A DNA stretch of 9,904 bases from CAZUZD01 sp964624465 (GTDB lineage Bacteria > Planctomycetota > Planctomycetia > Isosphaerales > Isosphaeraceae). The stretch is from the NCBI GenBank assembly GCA_964624465.1, contig CAZUZD010000235.1, positions 1-9,904 of the forward strand. The letters are read 5' to 3'. Positions 1-6,379 of the stretch are shown here, piece after piece. The translations under genes and the position numbers were made by a program. Each line of letters starts with the position of its first letter. Within the stretch, counting starts at the first letter, position 1. Under the pieces are notes generated by a model that was given only the letters and a program-made list of their open reading frames with translations, was not told the DNA's origin and ran no database searches.

Positions 1-1799
1 CCAGGGCCACCCGGGGCGCCCGGTGGCGGGGTCGGGCCCGGCGGGGTGGGCGTGGTGTAGAAGCCCGAGTCGATGTGCCGCAGGGGCGGCGAGATCCGGT
101 CGAAGATCGGCTTGGGGTACAGGCCGATGGCGACGATGAGCACCATCAGCGGCGTCAGGCCGGCGATCTCGTACCACTGCATCGGCGGCACGTTGCTGGC
201 CGGGATGGCGCCGTGACCATGACCGTGGTCGTCGTGCCCGTGGCCGTGCCCGTCGCCGTGGCTGTGGGCCGGGGCGGCGGCGTGGCCGTGCGCGTCGCCG
301 TGGGCGTGCGAGTGGCCGTGGCCGTGGCCGTGGTCGTCGTGGCCGCCGGGCTCACGCAGGGGGCCGAAGAGGACCTTGCGGAGCATCAGCAGCAGGTAAT
401 ACGCGCCCAGCACCATGCCGATGGTGGCGAGGATGGTGTAGAAGGGGTCGCGGGCGTACATGCCCAGCAGGATCGGGAACTCGCCGGTGAAGCCGTTGAG
501 GCCGGGGACGGCGGCCGAGCCGAGCGAGGCGAGGATCAGGAAGAAGGCGAGCAGCGGGAACCGGTCCCAGAGGCCGCCCATCTCCCCCATCTCGCGGGTG
601 TGATACCGCTCGTAGAGCACGCCCACGCAGGCGAACAGGGCGCCCGTCGTGAGGCCGTGGTTGATCATCTGGATCACCGCGCCATCGAGGCCCACGCTGT
701 TCAGGGCGAACAGGCCCAGGGCGATGAAGCCCATGTGGCTCACCGAGCTGTAGGCCACCAGCCGCTTGACGTCGGTCTGGGCCAGGGCCGCCAGGGCGCC
801 ATAGATGATGCCGATGACGGAGAGGGTCGCCAGCAGGGGCCAGTAGTACTGCGAGCCCAGCGGGGTCATGCCCAGGTTGAACCGCAGGAAGCCGTAGCCG
901 CCGACCTTCAGGAGCACGCCGGCCAGCAGGATCGAGCCCGCGGTCGGGGCCTCGACGTGTGCCAGCGGCAGCCAGGTGTGGAACGGGAACAGCGGCACCT
1001 TGATGGCGAAGCCGGCGAAGAGCAGCAGGAAGATCAGGGCCTGCGGGCTGAGCCAGGGCGTCAGGCCCAGCGACTCGGCCGTGGCGCCGCCGAAGAGCGG
1101 GGCCAGCTCGGTCCAGCGGTCCCACTTCAAGGTCCGCAGGCCGTCGGTCAGGCCGGGGATCGAGAAGCTGAGCACGCCGGTGTGCTGGTAGTGCACGACG
1201 ACCAGGGCGATGACGCCCAGGAGTGTGAGCAGGCTGCCGGCCAGGGTGTAGAGGAAGAACGTCACCGCCGCCCGCCGCCGCTCGGGACCGCCGTAGAGAC
1301 CGATCAGGAAGAACAGCGGGATCAGGGTGAACTCGAAGAAGATGTAGAAGAGCACCACGTCGAGCGCGGCGAAGAGGCCGAGCATGCCGGTCTCGAGCAG
1401 CAGCAGCAGGGCGTAGTGGGTGGCCGCCCGCTCGGTGACCGGGCTCCACGACGAGAACACCGCGGTGATCATCAGGAGCGTGGTCAGCACGAACAGCACC
1501 AGCGCGACGCCGTCCAGGCCCAGGGCGAACCGGATGCCGGGGCCGTGGCCCACGTCGATCCAGCGGACGCCGTAGCCGGGGTCGGTGTCGGTCCCGACGG
1601 CCGTGTCGATGCTGGTGAACTGCGGGGCGACGGCGCCCGGCGTGAAGTCGGCCCAGAGCGCCAGGCTCAGGACGAAGGTCGCCAGCACCGTGCCGAGCGC
1701 CACCCAGCGGGCCTGCTCGTGGCCGAGCTTCGGCACCGCGAACAGGGCCAGGCCCCCGACCAGGGGCAGGAGCACCGTGATCACCAGCAGCGTCGACAT
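1..1799 (-). CDS. nuoM: NADH-quinone oxidoreductase subunit M (complex I, 3' end beyond window)
   Basis: Antiporter-like proton-channel subunit of the complex I membrane arm. I translated the frame by hand from the ATG at 1799 to the left edge: 599 codons with no stop, so the gene is partial at its 3' end. Family motifs seen: FYIFFEFTLIPLFFLIG with the key TM5 Glu at residue 156; FAIKVPLFPFHTWLPLAHVE with Lys267 and His274; Lys298 in LLAGVLLKVGG; and the LVAYSSVSHMGF, NHGLTTGALF and PGLNGFTGEF blocks. E. coli NuoM is about 509 residues, so this protein is at least 90 longer. The excess includes a His-rich insert (residues 487-529) before the last helix (about 543-561) and a Pro/Gly/Thr-rich tail (from about 580). 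The start is supported by GAGGAA six bases upstream. It follows nuoL after a 160-nt spacer. The identification is firm; only the C-terminus is unseen. Confidence 0.96.
   Translation of the reverse strand, partial: MSTLLVITVLLPLVGGLALFAVPKLGHEQARWVALGTVLATFVLSLALWADFTPGAVAPQFTSIDTAVGTDTDPGYGVRWIDVGHGPGIRFALGLDGVALVLFVLTTLLMITAVFSSWSPVTERAATHYALLLLLETGMLGLFAALDVVLFYIFFEFTLIPLFFLIGLYGGPERRRAAVTFFLYTLAGSLLTLLGVIALVVVHYQHTGVLSFSIPGLTDGLRTLKWDRWTELAPLFGGATAESLGLTPWLSPQALIFLLLFAGFAIKVPLFPFHTWLPLAHVEAPTAGSILLAGVLLKVGGYGFLRFNLGMTPLGSQYYWPLLATLSVIGIIYGALAALAQTDVKRLVAYSSVSHMGFIALGLFALNSVGLDGAVIQMINHGLTTGALFACVGVLYERYHTREMGEMGGLWDRFPLLAFFLILASLGSAAVPGLNGFTGEFPILLGMYARDPFYTILATIGMVLGAYYLLLMLRKVLFGPLREPGGHDDHGHGHGHSHAHGDAHGHAAAPAHSHGDGHGHGHDDHGHGHGAIPASNVPPMQWYEIAGLTPLMVLIVAIGLYPKPIFDRISPPLRHIDSGFYTTPTPPGPTPPPGAPGGP
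213..341 (-). repeat. Low-complexity His/Gly/Asp-coding tract inside nuoM
   Basis: On the minus strand this stretch reads as degenerate repeats of CAC-GGC and CAC-GAC codons, encoding HG and HD dipeptides such as HDDHGHGHGHGHSHAHGD. I count 17 histidines in 43 residues (NuoM residues 487-529). It is in frame with the rest of nuoM and lies between the helix ending in RKVLFGP and the final helix beginning around WYEIAGL. The plus strand of the same DNA shows runs of GTGGCC. The tract is a coding low-complexity insert rather than an intergenic minisatellite, because flanking NuoM sequence continues in frame on both sides. Confidence 0.9.
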
Positions 1800-1805
1800 C
1801 GAAGG

Positions 1806-1811
1806 TTCCTC
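1806..1811 (-). promoter_or_regulatory. Ribosome binding site of nuoM
   Basis: The minus-strand sequence GAGGAA ends six bases before the ATG at 1799. It supports that start for nuoM. Confidence 0.75.
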
Positions 1812-1894
1812 AATCTCTCGCTCGCGCCGGCGCTCGACCGGGTCGGACCTCAGCGAATCTGCCGTGGGGTTTGCTGGCCGCCGGGCCCCGCCGA

Positions 1895-1918
1895 CCCCCG
1901 GGAGCATCTCCCGAGGGG
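1895..1918 (-). other. GC-rich hairpin in the nuoL-nuoM spacer
   Basis: CGGGAG (1899-1904) can pair with CTCCCG (1908-1913) around a three-base CAT loop. The stem is extended by CCCC (1895-1898) with GGGG (1915-1918) past a single bulged base at 1914. No T-run follows on the transcribed strand, so it does not look like a classic intrinsic terminator. It could be an mRNA-stability or processing element, or simply a product of high GC. The rest of the 160-nt spacer (1800-1959) shows no gene. Confidence 0.45.
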
Positions 1919-1959
1919 CCGGCCGCGGCGGGCGGTCTCTCGATCAGGACCGGATCAGG

Positions 1960-4092
1960 TCAGGTCAGCAGCAGGACCAGCAGCAGGGCGGCCACGCCCA
2001 GGGCGGTGGCCCCGGCGTAGAACTGCACCAGGCCGTTCTGGAACGGGGCCAGCAGGTCGCGGCCCACGAACCGGGGCACCCAGGCGACCAGCTTGACCAG
2101 GTTGTCGACGACATAGACGTCGAAGAACTTGCAGACGTGGGCCAGCACGGTCGTGGGTCGCCCCACGGTCGCGCCATACGCCTCGTCGACGTAGAACTTG
2201 TTCAGCGACAGGCCGTAGAGCGGGCCCGACGCCTTCGCCAGCTTCGCGGGCACCGCGCTGGTCTGGCCGCCGGCGCCCACCGGCTTGCCGTACCAGACGT
2301 ACGACAGGCCCAGGCCGAGAACGCCGGCCAGGGTGCCCAGGATCACGCTCTGCCAGTCGGTGCCGTGCGGTTCGGCGGCCTGGAGGGTCGACCAGGTCGG
2401 GGTGCTCTCGAGCAGGCCCTCGAAGAGCCCGGTGATCGGGCCGAAGAGCAGGCCGACCAGCACGGTGGCGCCGGCCAGGATCATCAGCGGGGTGGTCATC
2501 GCCGCCGGCGACTCGTGGCCGAAGTGGGCGTCGTGGCTGTGGTCGTGCTCGCCCGGCTCGGCCTCGGGGTCGCTCGGGCTCGGCAGCTTCTCGGGCCCGA
2601 AGAAGGTCAGGAAGAAGGCCCGGCCGGTGTAGAACGCGGTCAGGAACGCCGTGAGCAGGGCCACGCCATAGATGACCGAGTAGATCGAGCCGTAGCCGGG
2701 TCCGATCGCCTCCTCGGCGGCGCCCGACGCCTGGCGGATCGAGGCGAGCACCTCGTCCTTCGAGAAGAAGCCGGCCAGCGGGAAGATGCCCGCCAGGGCC
2801 AGGCTGCCGATGGCGAACGTCCAGCAGGTGATCGGCATCCGGTGCCGCAGGCCGCCGAAGCGTCGCATGTCGATGACGTGGCCCATCGAGTGCATGACGC
2901 TGCCGGAGCCCAGGAACAGCAGGGCCTTGAAGAAGGCGTGCGTGAAGAGGTGGAACATCGCCGCCGTGACGGCGAAGAAGGCGACGTCGCCCACGCCGGT
3001 GCCGAGCGCCATGAACATGTAGCCGAGCTGGCTGATGGTCGAGTACGCCAGCACCCGCTTCAGGTCGTTCTGGGTCAGGGCCATGAGCGCCGCCAGCAGG
3101 GCGGTGATGGCCCCGATGACGCAGATGACCAGCGGCACGAACGGGTCGCTGAAGACCAGGGCCGCCGAGCGGGCGACGAGGTACACGCCGGCGGTGACCA
3201 TCGTGGCGGCGTGGATCAGGGCCGAGACCGGGGTCGGGCCCTCCATGGCGTCGGGCAGCCAGACGTAGAGCGGCACCTGGGCGCTCTTGGCGGTGGCCGC
3301 CCAGAACAGCAGCAGGGCGACGCCCATCTTGGTGCCGGCGGTGAAGCCCTGGCCCAGGCCCAGCGGGCTCAGGACCACGTCGTAGCTCAGGTCGTGGTTC
3401 GGGCTGACCACCCACATCCAGAAGATCGCCAGCGCGAAGCCGACGTCGCCGATGCGGTTGACCAGGAACGCCTTCTGCGCGGCCGCGGCCGCCGACGGCT
3501 TGCTGTGCCAGAACCCGATCAGCAGGTAGCTGCACACGCCCACGCCTTCCCAGAAGGCGTACGTGAGCACGAAGTTGTTCGAGAGCACCAGGCCCGTCAT
3601 GCAGAAGACGAACAGGCCGACCAGCGCGAAGAACCGCGGGTACGCCGGGTCGCCGTGCATGTAGCCCGAGGCGAACACCGTCACCAGCGTGGCCACGAAC
3701 GTGACCATGCAGAGCATCATCACCGTCAGGCCGTCGACCCGGAACTGGATCGGGATGTCGAGCTGGTAGACGGTGCGGGGCTGGCCGTCGATGATCCGCT
3801 CGGCGCTCTGGCCGAGCTGGAGCCAGTGGTACACGGTGACGACCCGGCTGTGGTCGGGCGCCTCGTGGTGCTCGCCGGCCTCGGCGCCGGCGGCGGCCTC
3901 GGCGTGCGCCTCGTGCGGACCGGCGACCTTGGGGCCGACCTGGGGCAGGAGCGTGACGGCCACGAGGAACGCCAGGCCGATGCCCAGGGCCACCGGCAGG
4001 TGGGAGCGCTCTCCGAGCCGCCGGCCCCCGAGGGCGGCGATCAGGCCGCCGAGCAGGGGCAGGAAGGGGATGAGCCAGACTTGGTCAATCAC
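1960..4092 (-). CDS. nuoL: NADH-quinone oxidoreductase subunit L (complex I)
   Basis: Distal antiporter-like proton-channel subunit, 710 residues against about 613 in E. coli. Family landmarks: the WEGVGVCSYLLIGFW block with the TM5 Glu at 182; VNRIGDVGF with Asp216; the AKSAQVPLYVWLPDAMEG block with Lys269, followed by PTPVSALIHAATMV with His294; HLFTHAFFKALLF with His381, His385 and Lys389; and GFFSKDE with Lys445. The C-terminal part (about 620-710) is consistent with the lateral helix and last membrane segment that distinguish NuoL from NuoM and NuoN. The start is GTG at 4092 (VIDQVWLIPFLP), overlapping the nuoK stop by eight bases, with GGGAG seven bases upstream. Extra length lies in a His/Glu/Ala-rich loop (about 59-83) and a second His-rich loop (about 510-530). 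The gene is intact. Confidence 0.97.
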   Translation of the reverse strand: MIDQVWLIPFLPLLGGLIAALGGRRLGERSHLPVALGIGLAFLVAVTLLPQVGPKVAGPHEAHAEAAAGAEAGEHHEAPDHSRVVTVYHWLQLGQSAERIIDGQPRTVYQLDIPIQFRVDGLTVMMLCMVTFVATLVTVFASGYMHGDPAYPRFFALVGLFVFCMTGLVLSNNFVLTYAFWEGVGVCSYLLIGFWHSKPSAAAAAQKAFLVNRIGDVGFALAIFWMWVVSPNHDLSYDVVLSPLGLGQGFTAGTKMGVALLLFWAATAKSAQVPLYVWLPDAMEGPTPVSALIHAATMVTAGVYLVARSAALVFSDPFVPLVICVIGAITALLAALMALTQNDLKRVLAYSTISQLGYMFMALGTGVGDVAFFAVTAAMFHLFTHAFFKALLFLGSGSVMHSMGHVIDMRRFGGLRHRMPITCWTFAIGSLALAGIFPLAGFFSKDEVLASIRQASGAAEEAIGPGYGSIYSVIYGVALLTAFLTAFYTGRAFFLTFFGPEKLPSPSDPEAEPGEHDHSHDAHFGHESPAAMTTPLMILAGATVLVGLLFGPITGLFEGLLESTPTWSTLQAAEPHGTDWQSVILGTLAGVLGLGLSYVWYGKPVGAGGQTSAVPAKLAKASGPLYGLSLNKFYVDEAYGATVGRPTTVLAHVCKFFDVYVVDNLVKLVAWVPRFVGRDLLAPFQNGLVQFYAGATALGVAALLLVLLLT

Positions 4093-4669
4093 GACGGCGC
4101 TCCCAGGGCTGGCGGGGGTGCGGCGGCTCGACGCCGGCGGGGGTCAGGTGCGGATACGACTCGGGACCGGGCACCGCGACGACCGGCTCGGCCGATCCGG
4201 CCGGCTCGAACGTGGCGGGCAGCCCCTCCTCGCGGAGCTCCTGCCAGAGGCTGATGTCCAGCGAGCTCTTCCGCTTGTAGAGGACCAGGATCAGGGCCAG
4301 GGCCAGCGCGGCCTCGCAGGCCGCCACCGTCAGGATCACGATCGTCAGGACGACGCCGGTCCAGTTGCCGTGGTAGCGGCCGAAGCCGATCAGCGTCAGG
4401 GCGGTGCCCTGGAGCATCAGCTCGGCCGACAGGAAGATGATGATCAGGTTGCGGCGTGCCAGGAACCCGAGCATCCCCAGCGCCATGAGCACCGCGCCGA
4501 TGACGAGGTAGTTGCTCAGGAGGTCGAAGGTGAAACCCGCCCCGGCGGCGGCCGCGGCCGCGTCGACGACGGGGGCCGCGGCGGCAGTCGCCCGGGGCGC
4601 CGCTGCGGCTCGGGCCGCGGGCGCCTGGGCGAGCAGGAGCGGGAGGAGGCTCGTCAAGGGCGGGGGCAT
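4085..4669 (-). CDS. nuoK: NADH-quinone oxidoreductase subunit K (complex I), extended
   Basis: Small three-helix membrane subunit (ND4L family) involved in proton transfer between NuoJ and NuoN. The core (residues about 50-148 of 194) matches the family. ARRNLIIIFLSAELMLQG contains the conserved TM2 Glu (Glu83), and VAACEAALALALILVLYKR contains the conserved TM3 Glu (Glu119). The usual length is about 100 residues. Here a 48-residue N-terminal part (MPPPLTSLLPLLLAQAPAAR, then an Ala-rich stretch) resembles a signal peptide plus linker, and about 46 Pro/Glu-rich residues follow the core. No ATG, GTG or TTG lies between residue 1 and the core start, so the extension must be translated. The ATG at 4669 has only a weak Shine-Dalgarno, and an in-frame TTG at 4720 is a less likely start. 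The gene begins 85 bases after nuoJ and overlaps nuoL. Confidence 0.9.
   Translation of the reverse strand: MPPPLTSLLPLLLAQAPAARAAAAPRATAAAAPVVDAAAAAAGAGFTFDLLSNYLVIGAVLMALGMLGFLARRNLIIIFLSAELMLQGTALTLIGFGRYHGNWTGVVLTIVILTVAACEAALALALILVLYKRKSSLDISLWQELREEGLPATFEPAGSAEPVVAVPGPESYPHLTPAGVEPPHPRQPWERRRD
4100..4104 (-). promoter_or_regulatory. Ribosome binding site of nuoL inside nuoK
   Basis: GGGAG on the minus strand lies seven bases before the GTG start of nuoL, within the last codons of nuoK. It decides in favour of the GTG start at 4092. Together with the eight-base overlap it suggests translational coupling. Confidence 0.6.
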
Positions 4670-4754
4670 GGTCACGCTCGCTCGGTCGGGTCCGGTGCGG
4701 GTCGGTGTCTGGGACTGCAATCCGGTCGGGTCAGATTCAGGCGTCGGGCCGGGC

Positions 4755-5663
4755 TCAGACCGCGGTGGCCGAGCCGGCGTCGCTGGCGGCGCCGACGAAC
4801 TCGGGGCGGGCCGGCACCGGGCGGATCGGCGGCTTGGGCGTGGCGATGGCCACGGCGCCGACCAGGGCGACGAACAGGATCGCGCCGGCGATCTCGACGC
4901 TGTAGAGGTGGTCGGTGAACAGGGCCCCGCCCAGCGAGGCCATGTGCGCCGGCGGGTCGCCGTAGGTGGCGGCGCGGCCGTCGTCGGGCGGCAGCTGCTG
5001 GGTGCGGCCGATGCCGCGGGCCATCACGATCCCGGGGCCCTTCGGGCCGGCGCCCTGGGCCCGGGCCAGGAGCTGGGCGGCCGGGGCCAGCCGCTGCTCG
5101 CTGCCCCAGACCATGGCGCCGCCGAGGCGGTGGTCGAGCGGGTTCTTGACCAGCGTGATCGCGTACAGCAGGCCGGCCAGCAGGGCGAACGCCGTGAGCG
5201 TCGACTGCAACGGCGCCCGCGCCTGGCGGTCGTAGAGCGCCTGGCCCTCGCTCTGGGCGAGCATGATCACGAACAGGAACGTGACGATGATCGCACCGGC
5301 GTAGACGATCACCGTGCCGGCCGCCAGGAACTGCGCCCCGGCCAGCAGGAACAGCGCCGAGGTGGCCAGCACGACCATGGCGAACCACAGGGCGCTGTAC
5401 ACCGGGTTGCTGCCGGTGACCATGATGAAGGCGCTGAAGATCGCCAGCAGGGCGAACCCGGTAAAGAAGGCGTTGGTCAGGAACGGCTCGGGCCGGGTCC
5501 AGAGCAGCGCGGTGGCGCCGACGCCGATGACGACCAGCAGGCCGCCGATCAGGTGCCAGATCCGCGGCCGGGTGGTGCCGAGCCGCTGGGGCAGCAGGAA
5601 GAAGGCGCCCAGGCCGGCGACTGCGGCGGCCACGAGCGCGACGACGAGCGGGTTCTGGGTCAT
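4755..5663 (-). CDS. nuoJ: NADH-quinone oxidoreductase subunit J (complex I), extended
   Basis: ND6-family membrane subunit next to the quinone site. Its TM3 carries the pi-bulge thought to couple redox chemistry to pumping. The diagnostic core is at residues about 66-136: SNPVYSALWFAMVVLATSA, then AAGTVIVYAGAIIVTFLFVI with YAGAI at 121-125. A fourth helix lies at about 155-172. The last helix (about 255-275) follows the LFTDHLYSVEIAG block. At 302 residues it is far longer than E. coli NuoJ (about 184). Two hydrophobic segments precede the core (about 5-25 and 37-55), a hydrophilic 74-residue loop (173-246) separates the fourth and last core helices, and a short Pro/Ala-rich tail ends the protein. 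The ATG at 5663 overlaps the nuoI stop in an ATGA and has CAGGAG eight bases upstream. The identification is sure; the role of the additions is unknown. Confidence 0.94.
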   Translation of the reverse strand: MTQNPLVVALVAAAVAGLGAFFLLPQRLGTTRPRIWHLIGGLLVVIGVGATALLWTRPEPFLTNAFFTGFALLAIFSAFIMVTGSNPVYSALWFAMVVLATSALFLLAGAQFLAAGTVIVYAGAIIVTFLFVIMLAQSEGQALYDRQARAPLQSTLTAFALLAGLLYAITLVKNPLDHRLGGAMVWGSEQRLAPAAQLLARAQGAGPKGPGIVMARGIGRTQQLPPDDGRAATYGDPPAHMASLGGALFTDHLYSVEIAGAILFVALVGAVAIATPKPPIRPVPARPEFVGAASDAGSATAV

Positions 5664-6280
5664 CGCTGGGGCTCCTGGGTCGTCGGCGTGAGGGCGGCGC
5701 CCGGCTCGGCGACGGTGGCGCGGCCGACGGTGGCCACCCCGTCGGCGGGGCCGCCGGTCCGCATCGGCTCGGCCTCCTTGGTCAGGTCGTAGACCGACAG
5801 GAGCTTCTCCTTGTCGAAGATCATCTGTTCGCGCGACAGGCCGGTCAAGTCATAGAGCCCGGTCAGCTCGATGGCGTCGACCGGGCAGGCCTCCTCGCAC
5901 ATCCCGCAGTAGATGCACCGCAGCTCGTCGATCACGAAGCTCTTGGGGTACTTCTCGCGGTCGTCCCAGGTCTCGGGGGCCGTCTCGCCCACGATGTCGA
6001 TGCAGTGCGCCGGGCACGCCGTGGCGCAGAGCATGCAGGCGACGCACTTGACCCGGCCGTTCTCGTCCTTGTTCAGCCGGTGCACGCCGCGGTAGTTGGC
6101 CGAGGGCGTGTGCTGCTCCTCGGGGTACTGCATCGTGACCGCCTTGCCCCCGACGGCCGCGCCCACGATGTGCCGGCCCGTGACGGCCAGGCCGCCCAGG
6201 ATCTGCGGCAGGTACGTCCGCTCCATCAGGGTCAGCGTCGGCGGTCCCAGCCGCTTCAGCTTCGGGTCATCGGGTCGCAT
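5660..6280 (-). CDS. nuoI: NADH-quinone oxidoreductase subunit I (complex I, 2x[4Fe-4S])
   Basis: Ferredoxin-like peripheral subunit that carries clusters N6a and N6b and passes electrons from NuoG towards N2 in NuoB. Both cysteine motifs are complete: Cys79, 82, 85 and 89 in CVACMLCATACP, and Cys122, 125, 128 and 132 in CIYCGMCEEACPVDAIEL. In each motif the last Cys belongs to the other cluster by the usual 2[4Fe-4S] ferredoxin arrangement. The N-terminal part (YLPQILGGLAVTGRHI) is the amphipathic membrane-contact region. The length of 206 residues is slightly above the bacterial norm because of a C-terminal tail. The ATG at 6280 is chosen with AGGGA about nine bases upstream; Met19 has no comparable site. 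It begins 99 bases after the nuoH stop and overlaps nuoJ by four bases. Confidence 0.97.
   Translation of the reverse strand: MRPDDPKLKRLGPPTLTLMERTYLPQILGGLAVTGRHIVGAAVGGKAVTMQYPEEQHTPSANYRGVHRLNKDENGRVKCVACMLCATACPAHCIDIVGETAPETWDDREKYPKSFVIDELRCIYCGMCEEACPVDAIELTGLYDLTGLSREQMIFDKEKLLSVYDLTKEAEPMRTGGPADGVATVGRATVAEPGAALTPTTQEPQR
5672..5677 (-). promoter_or_regulatory. Ribosome binding site of nuoJ inside nuoI
   Basis: The minus-strand CAGGAG ends eight bases before the nuoJ ATG at 5663 and lies in the final codons of nuoI. It supports the ATGA-overlap start. Confidence 0.65.
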
Positions 6281-6361
6281 ATCGTGAGGTCCCTGCGAGG
6301 GGTCGATTCCGCTCGGTCTGGGGTCAGCTTCGGGTCGAGGTCGAGAGGGCGAATCCGGGGG

Positions 6362-6379
6362 GCCGGCCGGCGGGCCGGC
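6362..6379 (-). other. GC hairpin immediately after the nuoH stop
   Basis: Bases 6362-6368 (GCCGGCC) pair perfectly with 6373-6379 (GGCCGGC) around a GGCG loop, directly next to the nuoH TGA. No U-tract follows on the transcribed strand. It is a compact structured element in the nuoH-nuoI spacer (6281-6379). Whether it protects the message, pauses transcription or is chance in GC-rich DNA cannot be told from sequence alone. Confidence 0.45.

Noticed and set aside
213..341. Tandem repeat as a possible CRISPR or intergenic minisatellite
   Set aside because: The repeat is degenerate at codon level, has no spacers, and is in frame within nuoM.
75..2096. Plus-strand open frame with a Val/Ala repeat (VAVAVAVVVV)
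   Set aside because: The repeat is the antisense image of the His-rich codons of nuoM. The minus-strand frame carries conserved NuoM motifs throughout.
1955..3535. Second minus-strand open frame overlapping nuoL
   Set aside because: It is an out-of-frame reading of nuoL with Arg/Pro-rich composition; the nuoL frame has all family motifs.
1585..4254. Very long open reading frame on the plus strand (889 codons)
   Set aside because: It lies antisense to nuoL and the start of nuoM, has low-complexity Arg/Gly/Glu/His/Gln-rich composition, and resembles no family. Long antisense open frames are expected opposite GC-rich genes with G/C third positions.
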